Assembly: GCF_000255295.1 (NCBI RefSeq)
Contig: NC_017030.1
Location: 3,410,001 to 3,474,000 of the forward strand
Direction: 5' to 3'
Length of the DNA: 64,000 nt
Source of the DNA: Corallococcus coralloides DSM 2259
GTDB lineage: Bacteria > Myxococcota > Myxococcia > Myxococcales > Myxococcaceae
Positions 13,736-22,810 of this stretch are shown piece after piece. Position numbers and translations under genes: made by a program. Below the pieces are notes generated by a model. That model did no database searches. It was not told where the DNA came from and saw only the letters and a list, made by a program, of their open reading frames with translations. How positions within the stretch are numbered: position 1 is the stretch's first letter; each line of letters starts with the position of its first letter.

Positions 13736-14305
13736 CTACTCACGGGGCGGCGCGCGGGGCGGCACTTCGTAGAGGTAGACAGGCGTGCGGTAGAGGTCCT
13801 GGAGCCGCACGCTGCGCACGGGTGTCCAGCCGCGCAGCCCGAAGGTGTGGCTCAGGATGCGCGCTCCTTCCGGCAGCTCGGCCGCGAAGCGGGGCGCCAG
13901 GCGCGTCATGATGCCCGGGGACAGGTAGCAGACGACGCAGGTCGCGTCCTGGAAGGACGCGGCGAAGAAGTCCCCGTGGAGCAGCGTGAGGTTGGGCCGG
14001 GGGAAGAGCCGCTGGCGCAACCGGCTGAAGAGCCACGGCAGCCAGGACAGCTCGTACGCGACGACGCGCGCCTGGGGGCAGTGGTCCGCCAGGTTGAAGG
14101 CCACGTCGCCCCAGCCCGAGCCCAGGTCCAGCACGGTGCCCCGCGTGTCCGCCGGGAGCATGGCCAGGAGCGCCCGCCGCACCCGGGGCGAGCTGGGCAT
14201 GGGCGGCGCGCCGGTGCGCAGCGTGGAGACGACGATGGACAGCACCCCCACGAGGAGCACCGCCCAGAGCAGCAGGAAGAGAAGGAAGGAGCCGGTCGCG
14301 CTCAC
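13736..14305 (-). CDS. Membrane-anchored class I SAM-dependent methyltransferase
   Basis: A 189-residue protein with one N-terminal membrane helix (LLFLLLWAVLLVGVLSIVVS, about 8-27) then a Rossmann methyltransferase fold. Motif I is TVLDLGSGWGDVAFNLA (about 57-73); the next strand ends in VVAYELSWLP, and LLHGDFFA follows. The anchor suggests action on a lipid, quinone or membrane protein, but the acceptor is unknown. It lies just downstream of the fumarase gene's start, on the same strand but separated from it by 42 bases, so the methyltransferase is upstream in any shared transcript. Confidence 0.75.
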   Translation of the reverse strand: MSATGSFLLFLLLWAVLLVGVLSIVVSTLRTGAPPMPSSPRVRRALLAMLPADTRGTVLDLGSGWGDVAFNLADHCPQARVVAYELSWLPWLFSRLRQRLFPRPNLTLLHGDFFAASFQDATCVVCYLSPGIMTRLAPRFAAELPEGARILSHTFGLRGWTPVRSVRLQDLYRTPVYLYEVPPRAPPRE

Positions 14306-14348
14306 GGTCGGCGCGCATCATCGCGCGGGGGCGCCCCCGCGTGGGGCC

Positions 14349-14528
14349 CTACTTGCGAGGGTGGTGGCCGGCGTCCATGCGGACCACGCGGGGCGCGCCC
14401 GGGGCCTGCTGGGCGGAGATGGGGACAGGGGTCGACGCGGGCTCGTCAGGCTCGAAGAGGGCCCGGCCCAACACGAGGCAGAGCGCGGCCCCTACGCAGA
14501 GTGCCAGCACGTGGAAGTAGTACGCCAT
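14349..14528 (-). CDS. Small single-pass membrane protein, 59 aa
   Basis: Unknown function. From ATG 14528: MAYYFHVLALCVGAALCLVL forms one transmembrane helix, followed by a short acidic then basic tail ending MDAGHHPRK. It is placed 43 bases upstream of the methyltransferase, same strand, so the two may be cotranscribed. An in-frame ATG five codons earlier is possible. Confidence rests on composition and position only. Confidence 0.45.
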   Translation of the reverse strand: MAYYFHVLALCVGAALCLVLGRALFEPDEPASTPVPISAQQAPGAPRVVRMDAGHHPRK

Positions 14529-14712
14529 GGGACGAGAGTCCAAGCACGGACCATACCACGGATGACCCTCCTCTGAAGGTGGGGGCCGGCGCGCCCCAGT
14601 TGTGTCCTTCCTGGCTACAGGCCCTGCCGGCAGGTGGCCGTCCAGGCAACAGCCGCCTCACCCGGCGTCAAACCTTCGCGAGCCATGGTTTTCACCCGGC
14701 GCCCGGGAGGCC

Positions 14713-15999
14713 TCAGACGGAGGGCGCGGACTCGGTGGGGTCCTGTTCGGGGAGGGGCGGGCGGTGGGCGGCGGACTCCAGCCGGTCCACGTTGCGCAGC
14801 TCCGGGAAGAGCCAGGCCCAGAGGCCCACGACGACGAGCGTGCCCACGGCGCCAATCACCACCGCGTGCACGGCGCCCAGGGCTTCCGCGAGCGAGCCCG
14901 CGCGGAACTCGCCCAGCTCGTTGGAGGCGCCGATGCACATCATGTTCACCGCGCCCACGCGGCCGCGCATGTCGTCCGGCGTGGAGACCAGCTCCAGCGT
15001 GTGGCGCACCACCACGCTCACCATGTCCGCCGCCCCGCCAACGGCGAGCGCCGCGAGCGACAGGGGCAGGGACCTGCTCAGGCCGAACACCAGCGTGGCC
15101 GCGCCGAACACCGCCACCGCGCCGAACATCTTCCACCCGGCGTGGCCCCCCAGCGGACGGAAGGCGAGCAGCACCGCCACCACCGCCGCGCCCGCGGCCG
15201 GAGCGCTGCGCAAGAGGCCCAGGCCCCACGGGCCGGTCTGCAGCACGTCGCGCGCGTAGATGGGCAACAGCGCCACCGCGCCGCCCAGGAGCACCGCGAA
15301 GAGGTCCAGGGTGAGGCTGCCCAGGAGCAGCCGCTTCTGGCGCACGAAGCGCAGGCCCGCGACGAGCGTCGTCAACGAGATGGGCTCGCGCGACGCGCTG
15401 CCGGTGCGCACCTTGAGCGAGAGGATCCACACGATGGTGAGCGCGCACAGCGATGCGGACGTGAGGTAGACGCCCGTGCCGCCCAGCCACCCGTAGAGCA
15501 GGCCGCCCACGGCGGGGCCGGCGATGGTGGCCACCTGCCACGTGGTGGAGTTCACCGCCACCGCGCGCGTCAGCTCTTCCGGCGGCACCAGGTAGGGCGT
15601 GAGCGCGGAGCCCGCGGGCGCGTAGAAGGCGCGCGCGGTGCCGAACAGCACCAGCACGCCGTAGACGAACCGCACGTCCGTGATGTGGCCCAGCGTGAAG
15701 GACAAGAGCAGCAGGCTGCACACCAGCATCACGCCCTGACAGATGGCCAGGATGCGGCGGCGGTCGTAGCGGTCCGCCACCTGTCCTCCCAGCAGGCTGA
15801 AGGCGAGGAAGGGGACGAACTGGGCCAGGCCCGTGTAGCCCAGCGCGAGCGCGCTCCCGGTGATTTCGTACACCTGCCAGCCGATGGCCACCGACTCGAT
15901 CTGCGCCGCGAGCACCGCGCACAGACGGGCGACCTGGTACAGCCGGAAGTCGCGGTGACGGAAGACGGAAGCAGCGAGGACGGAGGGGGTATCGGCCAT
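14713..15999 (-). CDS. MFS exporter, EntS-like (MFS_3)
   Basis: Twelve-helix inner-membrane permease, 428 residues, of the group containing enterobactin exporter EntS and macrolide efflux proteins. Motif A after helix 2 is GGQVADRYDRRR. The N-terminal cap (FRHRDFRLYQVARL) and the helix 4-5 loop (PEELTRAVAVNSTTWQVATI) are typical of this subfamily. The C-terminus is a short charged tail. TTG 16047 is an alternative start with a G-rich site before it; ATG 15999 gives the more usual N-terminus. Substrate unknown; no siderophore genes adjoin it. Confidence 0.82.
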   Translation of the reverse strand: MADTPSVLAASVFRHRDFRLYQVARLCAVLAAQIESVAIGWQVYEITGSALALGYTGLAQFVPFLAFSLLGGQVADRYDRRRILAICQGVMLVCSLLLLSFTLGHITDVRFVYGVLVLFGTARAFYAPAGSALTPYLVPPEELTRAVAVNSTTWQVATIAGPAVGGLLYGWLGGTGVYLTSASLCALTIVWILSLKVRTGSASREPISLTTLVAGLRFVRQKRLLLGSLTLDLFAVLLGGAVALLPIYARDVLQTGPWGLGLLRSAPAAGAAVVAVLLAFRPLGGHAGWKMFGAVAVFGAATLVFGLSRSLPLSLAALAVGGAADMVSVVVRHTLELVSTPDDMRGRVGAVNMMCIGASNELGEFRAGSLAEALGAVHAVVIGAVGTLVVVGLWAWLFPELRNVDRLESAAHRPPLPEQDPTESAPSV

Positions 16000-16071
16000 G
16001 GAGGTGGCTGCGCTGTAACGCAGCCCGTCCCCCTCCGCCAGCCACAAGGGGCGCTGGGCCCCGGGCGCGCC

Positions 16072-17235
16072 TTATGAGGTCGCGCGCATCCGGTTCAGCC
16101 GGTCGTAGTGGCGGTAGCCCAGCTTGTCGAGCGCGGCGGGCGGCGCGAGGCCGATGTCCACCAGCGTCTTGATGTCGTACGTGCCCGCGAGCACCGGCGG
16201 CGCGTAGTTGGCCACCGCCTCCGGCGTGCGGAAGCCGGGCAGCGGGAAGAGCACCTGGCTGGTGTGCACGTGCATGAAGTGCGCGGCGGACTGGCGCTGC
16301 CACCCCGGCACGCCCGGCGCGGTGATGACGTGCGGCGTGGCGAGGAACGTGCCGCCCGTGAGGATCTCCAACTGCTGGCCCACCTGCGCCACGATGCAGC
16401 CCGCGGGCGCGGTGCCGCGCACCATCTGGCCGTTGGGCGCGTCCGGCGTCGCGCGCGTGCGCAGGTACAGGCCGCTCTGATCATCCGGCTTCGGCGCGGG
16501 GCGGCCCGCCGGGTCGAGGAACCGGCCTCCGGGCAGGAGCGTCAGCAGGTTGAAGTCGGTGTGCTCCTCGCCCCAGAGGATGCCGGTGTTCACCTGGGTG
16601 GGGCCCAGCGGCAGGTACTGGAGCGCGCGCGTGACGTGGGGCGCCTTCTCGCACGCGGCGGTGAAGGTGTCCTCGGGCAGGTTCAGCGCCAGGGCGGCGC
16701 CGCGCAGGAGCTTGAGGCCGGCCTCGTGCAGCGCGGTGCCCATGGTGAGCAGGCCCTCCTGGAAGAAGGGCGGCGCGTCGTCCGGCCAGATGTTCTCCGG
16801 GTACAGCTCCGGGAACTCCATGGCGGACTGCGCGTCCGTGGGCGTGGGCGCCGCGAAGTAGCACTCCTTGAAGTCCGGCTGCCCGTTGCTGGCGACGGCG
16901 ACCTCCGTGTTGGGAGGCGTCCAGCCGCGCTGGTACCAGAGGTCCGCGCGGCCCAGGGGGCGCTTCTGCGCGTCCGGGCGGGCCACGAAGGCGGAGAACG
17001 CGTCGTAGAAGCGCTCCAGCGCCGGCGCGTCCACGCCGTGGTTCTTCACGAACACGAGGCCGAAGACGCCGAAGGCCTCGCGCAGGGCCGCCGCGGCGCG
17101 CTCCAGGCGCGCCGGTTCACCCGACGCCAGGTCCAGCAGGTCGACCGTCGGGATGTTCATCGTGGGGGTGTCCGCCATGGTGGGCCCAGGTGTATCGCGC
17201 CCGGGCCCGGCTGAGGAGGGGGACCGTGCCTGCAT
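16072..17235 (-). CDS. 2-oxoglutarate/Fe(II) oxygenase, isopenicillin N synthase family
   Basis: Cytoplasmic non-haem iron dioxygenase, 387 residues. The N-terminal DIOX_N region reads IPTVDLLDLASGEPARLE then EAFGVFGLVFVKNHGVD. Iron ligands are seen in EEHTDFNLLTLLP (His-x-Asp) and in FLATPHVITAPG (distal His). The substrate is unknown. ATG 17235 is chosen because AGGAGG stands four bases before it; ATG 17178 or 17160 would give a more compact N-terminus. It is upstream of the MFS gene on the same strand with a 72-base gap, so an enzyme-exporter pairing is possible but unproven. Confidence 0.82.
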   Translation of the reverse strand: MQARSPSSAGPGRDTPGPTMADTPTMNIPTVDLLDLASGEPARLERAAAALREAFGVFGLVFVKNHGVDAPALERFYDAFSAFVARPDAQKRPLGRADLWYQRGWTPPNTEVAVASNGQPDFKECYFAAPTPTDAQSAMEFPELYPENIWPDDAPPFFQEGLLTMGTALHEAGLKLLRGAALALNLPEDTFTAACEKAPHVTRALQYLPLGPTQVNTGILWGEEHTDFNLLTLLPGGRFLDPAGRPAPKPDDQSGLYLRTRATPDAPNGQMVRGTAPAGCIVAQVGQQLEILTGGTFLATPHVITAPGVPGWQRQSAAHFMHVHTSQVLFPLPGFRTPEAVANYAPPVLAGTYDIKTLVDIGLAPPAALDKLGYRHYDRLNRMRATS

Positions 17236-17293
17236 GCCCCCTCCTGCTTCCGGGGAAATCCTGGAAGTGCCCCCTACCGCCTCACGGCTCCCC

Positions 17294-17920
17294 TCAGCGC
17301 GCGGCGACCGTGACGTCCACGGGCGCGCACGTCACCGGGGTGGACTGGTAATCGCCGCCCTGCCGGGGGACGTCCTCCTTGCGCGTGGCCACGTCCATCA
17401 GCGCGTCGCGGAAGGTGATGCGGTAGGTGCCCGGCTTCTTGAAGTCCCAGGCCTGCGTCACCTCCACGGTGTTCTCCACCGTGGCGCCCGGGGCGATGGC
17501 CGCGTAGCTGTCCGCGTTCGGGGCGGCGCGCTTCACCATGGGGCCCTGGTACGGCAGTTCCTCGCCGTCGCGAGTGACCTGGAACACGGTGCCCAGGATG
17601 CCCTCCAGCGGCGTCTGCCACTTGAGCACCCAGACCGGGGACTCCGAGCGGTTGGTGAGCTTGAAGAGGACTTCAATGGCTTCGCCCGCCTTCGCCTTCG
17701 GGTGGACGCTGAGGGCGCACTCCAGCTTCGGGGTCGTCACGGCGGCGGGCTCCTTCGTGGGCTCGGCGGCGGGGGGCGGCGGAGTCGCGGCGGGAGGCGG
17801 CGTCGCGGCGACGGGGGCCTGCTGTTGCGCGGGGGCTTCCGCGGGCTTCGAGGTACAGGCGGTGACACCGGCGGCGGTCAGCACCGCGAGCCATGCGAGG
17901 TTCTTTCGTCCCAGGCCCAT
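17294..17920 (-). CDS. Lipoprotein homologous to the adjacent protease's prodomain
   Basis: A 208-residue lipoprotein: signal MGLGRKNLAWLAVLTAAGV then TAC, a Pro/Ala/Gln-rich spacer (about 25-60), and one immunoglobulin-like domain. That domain lines up with the prodomain of the M35 protease encoded just upstream: LTN-x-S-x-x-PV, a Lys-Trp pair, RDG, Y-x-G, KR, APG, V-x-x-A[WY]D and GTY-x-I all occur in the same order. It may be a periplasm-facing inhibitor or immunity partner of the protease. AAGGAG lies eight bases before the ATG. A terminator separates the two genes, so this one needs its own promoter or read-through. Confidence 0.72.
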   Translation of the reverse strand: MGLGRKNLAWLAVLTAAGVTACTSKPAEAPAQQQAPVAATPPPAATPPPPAAEPTKEPAAVTTPKLECALSVHPKAKAGEAIEVLFKLTNRSESPVWVLKWQTPLEGILGTVFQVTRDGEELPYQGPMVKRAAPNADSYAAIAPGATVENTVEVTQAWDFKKPGTYRITFRDALMDVATRKEDVPRQGGDYQSTPVTCAPVDVTVAAR

Positions 17921-17950
17921 CACGTGACGCTCCTTGTGTTCGTGCGGCGA

Positions 17951-17987
17951 AAAGAAAAGGGGCGCGAGCCCATGTGGCCCGCGCCCC
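17951..17987 (-). terminator. Intrinsic terminator of the M35 protease gene
   Basis: On the minus strand GGGGCGCGGG pairs with CTCGCGCCCC around a short loop, followed directly by TTTTCTTTT. It begins 24 bases past the protease stop, before the lipoprotein gene. Confidence 0.85.
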
Positions 17988-18010
17988 GAAGTCAACGGTC
18001 CCGCGTCACC

Positions 18011-19096
18011 TTACGGCAGCGAGGGGTTGTTCTCCGTGAAGTATTCGTGGCTGTCCGCGTTGTTACGCGCGCGCGTGGGGTTGGACCTGGCCAGGTTCTT
18101 CGCGGCCGTCTGGCCGTAGGCCCAGTCGTCCGTGCCGGCCACGACGGTGAAGTGGCTCATCTCGTGGACCAGCGTGCCCGCGCGCGAATCCGTGCCCGTG
18201 TTGGGGGCGCTCCAGAAGGCGCCGCACACGTAGATCTTGTACGGCGAGGACGGGTACACGTACGCGTACGTCCCGCTGTCGTTGCAGCTGCAGTCCACGA
18301 CGACGTTGGCGGACGCGAACGCGTTCTTGATGTTGTTGAAGTGCGTCTTGATCTCGTTCCAGCCGCTGCTGGAGTACGTGCCGAACCAGGTGGTGTAGCG
18401 GCTGGTCGCGGACGGCGTGCCGCTCAGGTACGTGTACGAGTTGTTGGAGTAGGTCTTCGCGCTGTTGTACGCGTTGGTGATGATGGTCTGCTCGGAGCTG
18501 GTGCAGGCCCCGGAGTAGGACAGGCCCTGCGCCGTCACCGTGCCCATCGCCTCGGCGCCATCGCGGCTGGTGCGGCGGCCCTCGATGAAGAGGCTGACCG
18601 AGTTGGACGACAGCGCCGTCACGCCCTCGCGCGCCTCCAGCTCGTAGCGGATGGTGTACGTGCCGGAGACGGACAGGTCATACGCGTCCGACACGACGAC
18701 CGGGCCGGAGATGCTCTGGCCAGGGGCCAGGGTGATGAGGTCCTCGGCGCGGCCCTGCACGCGCTTGAAGTGCGCGCCCGTGTACTCCACCGGCTGGCCA
18801 TCGCGGGACACCGACAGGCGGCCCTCGTTGAGGCCCTCTCCCGGCGCGTCCCACTTGTAGAGGGTCACCGGCGCGGAGGAGGTGTTCGTCAGCGTCACCT
18901 CCACCGCCACGCGCTCGCTGGCGGCCATGGAGGCCTTGCCCGCGGTGACCTGCGCCGTCAGGGCGCCCTGGGCCTGCTCCGTGGCCTCGGTCGGGGTGGG
19001 CTCACCCTCCGCCGGAGGAGCGCCGCAACCGCTCAGCAGGGAGACGCCGACCACCGTGCCCATCAGCCACTTGAAACCGCGAAGGCTCTTGCTCAC
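18011..19096 (-). CDS. Peptidyl-Lys metalloendopeptidase (peptidase M35) precursor
   Basis: Secreted zinc protease that cleaves before lysine, related to fungal Lys-N enzymes. Counting from GTG 19096 (361 residues): lipobox LLSGC with Cys24, prodomain about 45-155 with an immunoglobulin-like pattern, mature catalytic part from about 190. Zinc site HEMSH (311-315) and the aspzincin motif GTDDWAYG (321-328) supply His, His and Asp. The stretch RYTTWFGTY and the end HEYFTENNP match the Lys-N family closely. Pairs of Cys in DCSCND and VCGAFW suggest disulfides. AAGGAAG precedes the GTG. A lipid anchor on the proform is unusual; release by prodomain cleavage is inferred. Confidence 0.92.
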   Translation of the reverse strand: MSKSLRGFKWLMGTVVGVSLLSGCGAPPAEGEPTPTEATEQAQGALTAQVTAGKASMAASERVAVEVTLTNTSSAPVTLYKWDAPGEGLNEGRLSVSRDGQPVEYTGAHFKRVQGRAEDLITLAPGQSISGPVVVSDAYDLSVSGTYTIRYELEAREGVTALSSNSVSLFIEGRRTSRDGAEAMGTVTAQGLSYSGACTSSEQTIITNAYNSAKTYSNNSYTYLSGTPSATSRYTTWFGTYSSSGWNEIKTHFNNIKNAFASANVVVDCSCNDSGTYAYVYPSSPYKIYVCGAFWSAPNTGTDSRAGTLVHEMSHFTVVAGTDDWAYGQTAAKNLARSNPTRARNNADSHEYFTENNPSLP

Positions 19097-19331
19097 GAGG
19101 AACTTCCTTTCGGAAACGACGCGACGGAACACCCAAGGGGAATGCCCGGGGCCGCATGCTTATAGGGGAAACCGGGTCCGTTGATGATGGCACGAAATAC
19201 TGTGAAATAAATGCCTACCGGCTATCCGGGTTCACGGCGCGTCGCGGCCAGCCGTGGCATGGAGCGTTAGTCTTCACGCGGCATGCATTGCGTGTGGCAC
19301 AAACCAAGACACAGGGAAGGGGTGGCGGAAA

Positions 19332-20027
19332 ATGCGCGCGGTGGTGTTCGAGCACGAGGAGCACGAGGGGCCAGGCCTCTTGGGGCCGGCGCTGGAGGCG
19401 GCGGGCTTCACGCTGGTGCGGCGCTTCCGGACGGTGAAGCGCGAGGACGTGGACGCGCCGCTGGTGGTGGTGATGGGTGGGCCCATGGGCGTGTACGAGG
19501 CGGACGCCCATCCGTTCCTGAATGAAGAGCTGGCGTTGCTGGGAGAGCGGCTGGCGAACGACCGCGCGTGCGTGGGCGTGTGTCTGGGTGCGCAACTGTT
19601 GGCGGCGGCGGCGGGCGCGACGGTGTCGCCGGGGAAGAACGGCTTCGAGGTGGGCGTGGGGCCGGTGCGCTGGACGCAGGATGCGCTCACGGACCCGGTG
19701 GTGGCGGGGGTGAAGCCGCGCACGGCGGTGGCGCACTGGCACGGGGACACATACACGCCGGTGCCCGGCGCGACGCTGCTCGCGTCCACGGACCGGTACA
19801 CGCAGCAGGCCTTCCGTCTGGGGAGGTCGTATGGCTTCCAGTTCCACCTGGAGCTGACGGCGCAGGAGCTGGGGCGCTGGCTGGAGCTGGGGGAGGAGGA
19901 CCTGGTGACCCGGGGCAAGGACGTGGTGGCGCTGAAGGGGCAGCTGCCCAGGCTCAAGGCGGCGGAGGCGGAGAACACGGAGCTGCTGCACCGGCTCGCG
20001 CATCAGCTGGCGAAGGGCCTACGCTGA
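19332..20027 (+). CDS. Class I glutamine amidotransferase (GMP synthase-like domain)
   Basis: A free-standing GATase1 domain, 231 residues. The catalytic triad is visible: Cys84 in VGVCLGAQ, His172 and Glu174 in FQFHLE. The oxyanion strand is VVVMGGPMGVYEAD. Proteins of this kind release ammonia from glutamine or act as gamma-glutamyl hydrolases; no synthase partner is encoded nearby. GGCGGAAA precedes the ATG. The upstream 235 bases are unusually A+T rich around 19185-19215 and probably hold the divergent promoters for this gene and the protease. The next gene follows by 33 bases. Confidence 0.8.
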   Translation: MRAVVFEHEEHEGPGLLGPALEAAGFTLVRRFRTVKREDVDAPLVVVMGGPMGVYEADAHPFLNEELALLGERLANDRACVGVCLGAQLLAAAAGATVSPGKNGFEVGVGPVRWTQDALTDPVVAGVKPRTAVAHWHGDTYTPVPGATLLASTDRYTQQAFRLGRSYGFQFHLELTAQELGRWLELGEEDLVTRGKDVVALKGQLPRLKAAEAENTELLHRLAHQLAKGLR

Positions 20028-20060
20028 CGGCGGTCCAAGGCAAGGGGAGGGCCGGACGCC

Positions 20061-21347
20061 ATGAAGCTGACCCGCCTGCACGTCCATCACTACCGCGGGC
20101 TCGCGCCGGACACGGTGCTGACGTTTGGCCCTGCCTTGAACGTGGTGGTGGGCGCGACGGGCAGCGGACGCACGACGCTGCTGGAGCTGGTGTCCGCGGT
20201 GCTGTGCTCGGACTTCTCCGGGCTGCTGCGGGAGTCGTTCGCGCTGGACTACGCGCTGCGCTTCGACGCGCTGACGGTGGACGTGGCCGTGCGCAACGAG
20301 CCGCCCGCGGCGCTGCCCGCCACGGCCGGAGAAGGGGGGCCGGGTGACGCCCTGGCGCTGCCTCCGGCGGCGTTGGCGCACGGGCTGATGCCCTCCATCG
20401 TGGCGACGGTGCGGTGGGATGCGGCGGAGGATGCGCGGCTCGTCATGCGCGCCAGCGCCACGGGCTTCGCGTGCGAGGTGTCGGGTTCGGCGGGCTTCTC
20501 CAAGCGCATGCACTGGTCGGTGTTGGACCGGTCCGTGTGGACGCTGCTCTTCATGGCCGCGCAGTACCTGGAGCGCGGCGTGAAGGACCGGCTGAAGGAC
20601 CTGCTGCGGGAGACGTTCCTGCTGGCGCCGCCGCGCTTCGACGAAGCGCTGGGCATGTTCGAGCGCATCGGCGCCATCCGCTACGCGATGGAGCAGCGCG
20701 GTGAGGAGTTGTTTCCGCTGGGGCTGATGGCGCTGCCCACGTGGATGCCGGCCTGGCTGCGCGAACAGGTGGAGCGCGAGCCCGTGCCCCCCTCACTGCT
20801 CCTGCGCCACGATGCGCTGCCCCAGGGCTTCCTCGCGCGCTTCGTGACGCTGGCGGGGTTTGCTTCCGGCACGCTCACGGTGGACGTGACGGAGACGACG
20901 CCGCTGTCCCAGGGCGGGAGGCTGGGCTTCAGCGGCTTCCGCTTCGCGTTCGTGCGGCCGGACGGCACACCGGTGACGCAGGAGCAGCTGGGCCATGGCC
21001 AGAAGCGGCTCTTGTCCTTCCTCTACTACCTGGACGTGCACGGGGCCTTCGTCATCGCGGACGAGCTGGCGGACGGCCTGCACCCGGACCTGGTGCGCGC
21101 GTGCGTGCGGGACATGGGGCAAAGGCAGGCCTTCGTCACCAGCCAGAACCCGCTGCTGCTGGAGCAGCTGGAGTTCACCCACGCGGAGCAGCTGCGCACG
21201 TCGTTGATCCGCTGCGAGGTGGGGGGCGGGGCTGGGAGGTGGCGGTGGACGCAGCCCACGCCGGAGGAGGCCGCGCGCTGGTTCGACGCGTACCGCGCGG
21301 GCACCGTGCCGCTGGGCGCGGTGCTGCGCGCCCAGGGCTTCGGATGA
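20061..21347 (+). CDS. AAA/ABC-type ATPase, RecF/SMC-like
   Basis: A soluble 428-residue P-loop ATPase. Walker A GATGSGRT (31-38), a degenerate ABC signature LGHGQKRLLSFLYYL, Walker B AFVIADELADGLHP and an H-loop-like AFVTSQNP are in the order of the RecF/AAA_21 group. The insert between Walker A and the signature is about 280 residues with no long coiled coil. A toxin, nuclease or transport partner is not apparent; the gene follows the amidotransferase gene closely. It is convergent with the next gene, three bases apart. Function unknown; a DNA-related or stress role is a guess from family. Confidence 0.72.
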   Translation: MKLTRLHVHHYRGLAPDTVLTFGPALNVVVGATGSGRTTLLELVSAVLCSDFSGLLRESFALDYALRFDALTVDVAVRNEPPAALPATAGEGGPGDALALPPAALAHGLMPSIVATVRWDAAEDARLVMRASATGFACEVSGSAGFSKRMHWSVLDRSVWTLLFMAAQYLERGVKDRLKDLLRETFLLAPPRFDEALGMFERIGAIRYAMEQRGEELFPLGLMALPTWMPAWLREQVEREPVPPSLLLRHDALPQGFLARFVTLAGFASGTLTVDVTETTPLSQGGRLGFSGFRFAFVRPDGTPVTQEQLGHGQKRLLSFLYYLDVHGAFVIADELADGLHPDLVRACVRDMGQRQAFVTSQNPLLLEQLEFTHAEQLRTSLIRCEVGGGAGRWRWTQPTPEEAARWFDAYRAGTVPLGAVLRAQGFG

Positions 21348-21350
21348 CGG

Positions 21351-22694
21351 TCAGGGCGCCGTCGACCCCTTGAAGAGGAAGTCGTCTTCGAAGCCGCGCG
21401 AGACCAGGTTCCTTCCGAGATGAAGGGTGCCGGAGAAGTAGCCAATCCCCACGAACGCGCCCTGCTTGTTCACCGCCACGTCCGTGAAGTAGGGGCGCCC
21501 GGTCGAGCTGTACGTGTGCCGCCACTGCTGCTGGCCCTCGATGCGCTCCAGCCTCGCGGTGAAGAGCGTATAGCCGGAGGCCGAGTCCGGATCGATGGAG
21601 GCACCGCCCACGACCACGGCGTCGTCCTCGGCCATGGCGACCGCGCCCACGGCTTGCGGATAGCCGCGCGCCCAGCGCTCCTCGCCGGCCCGGGTCCACG
21701 CGACAAGGAATCCGCCGCCGCCCGAGGCCGGGGGCGTCACCGTCTGGCCCCGGAACGTGAAGGCGCTGCTGAACCGGCCTCCCACCACCACGCGGTTGCC
21801 GTGCACGGCGATGCCCGCGGCCCCTCCCGACGCGCCCACCAGCGGCCGGGTCCAGACCACCGTGCCCGAGGGGGCCACCTTCCAGACCTCCGGGTCGGGA
21901 TACCGGATGCCCGCGAAGTAGAAGGCATCCGTTTCATCCACCGCGACGCTGGCACCACTGCTCAGGTCCTGCTGTTCCCTCAGGGTCCACTGCGGGGTGC
22001 CGGCGGCGTTGAACTTCGTGAGGAAGGCGGTCACGACGTCCGTCACCTGCGAGGAGTTGGGCCCCAGGCCGAAGTCCACCGTGCGGAAGGCGTTGCCCGT
22101 CATGGCGATGCCGTCCTGCGAGTCGGTGACCAGGTCCTGGGGAGAGATGCTGCCCGTGAAGTGCCGGGCCCACTGGAACTGCCCCGTCTTGCGCAGCTTC
22201 AGCAGGAAGGCGCCCGCCGGTTGGAGTCCCCCGCCCAGGTCGATGGGCTCGTTCGAGCTCCCCGCGATGAGGACGCTGCGCTCCCGGTCCACCGTGAGCG
22301 CCACCGCGTCGACGAAGTTCTGTCCGCCAGGGGGCAGCACGCCCTCGTAGGCGCGGGTCCACAAGAGCGCGCCCGCCGTCGTGTACTTCGCCACCGCGAA
22401 GCCAAAGCTGTCCGGGTTCCCGGAGCCGACGGGGCCCGCGCCCAGGTCCACGCTGCCTTGATAGAGGAACAGCGCGAGGATGTTGCCGTCGCGGTCGAAG
22501 GCCACCGCGTGGGCCTGGTCGAACCGGGGGGAGCCCAGGTGCTTCACCCAGACAAGGTCACCTCCCGCGAGCCCCGCCCCCTGCATCCGGGGGGATGACT
22601 CGGGCGCCTCCAAGGGACTGCACGCTCCGAGCGTCACCGCCGCCACGACGCTCCAAAGAAGCCGCCAGCCCATCTCCCTGCGAGTCGTTCCCAT
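21351..22694 (-). CDS. Secreted lipoprotein with beta-propeller-like repeats
   Basis: A 447-residue exported protein. The signal ends in VTLGAC, a lipobox. The rest consists of about seven repeats of 45-55 residues with the pattern G-Asn/Asp-hydrophobic strand, then W-x-R or W-A-R, as in VWVKHLGSPRFDQAHAVAFD, LWTRAYEG, QWARHFTG and RWARGYPQ. This is the SBBP/Kelch-like style common in myxobacterial surface proteins. No catalytic residues are seen. GGGGAG precedes ATG 22694 closely; ATG 22673 is another choice. Function unknown. Confidence 0.68.
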   Translation of the reverse strand: MGTTRREMGWRLLWSVVAAVTLGACSPLEAPESSPRMQGAGLAGGDLVWVKHLGSPRFDQAHAVAFDRDGNILALFLYQGSVDLGAGPVGSGNPDSFGFAVAKYTTAGALLWTRAYEGVLPPGGQNFVDAVALTVDRERSVLIAGSSNEPIDLGGGLQPAGAFLLKLRKTGQFQWARHFTGSISPQDLVTDSQDGIAMTGNAFRTVDFGLGPNSSQVTDVVTAFLTKFNAAGTPQWTLREQQDLSSGASVAVDETDAFYFAGIRYPDPEVWKVAPSGTVVWTRPLVGASGGAAGIAVHGNRVVVGGRFSSAFTFRGQTVTPPASGGGGFLVAWTRAGEERWARGYPQAVGAVAMAEDDAVVVGGASIDPDSASGYTLFTARLERIEGQQQWRHTYSSTGRPYFTDVAVNKQGAFVGIGYFSGTLHLGRNLVSRGFEDDFLFKGSTAP

Positions 22695-22810
22695 ATCTCC
22701 CCCTGCTGTCCCCAAAGACAGACAGGGCGAATTAGGAACGACCCGGACCCCGGCACACTGCCCTGGAGGGCAGGTGGGCTTTGGCCCCTGGACGGTCCGA
22801 GGGGGCGCGG

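Noticed and set aside
14623..14634. Perfect 12-base palindrome CCTGCCGGCAGG
   Set aside because: It has no T run and no neighbouring copy; a short palindrome is expected by chance at this base composition.
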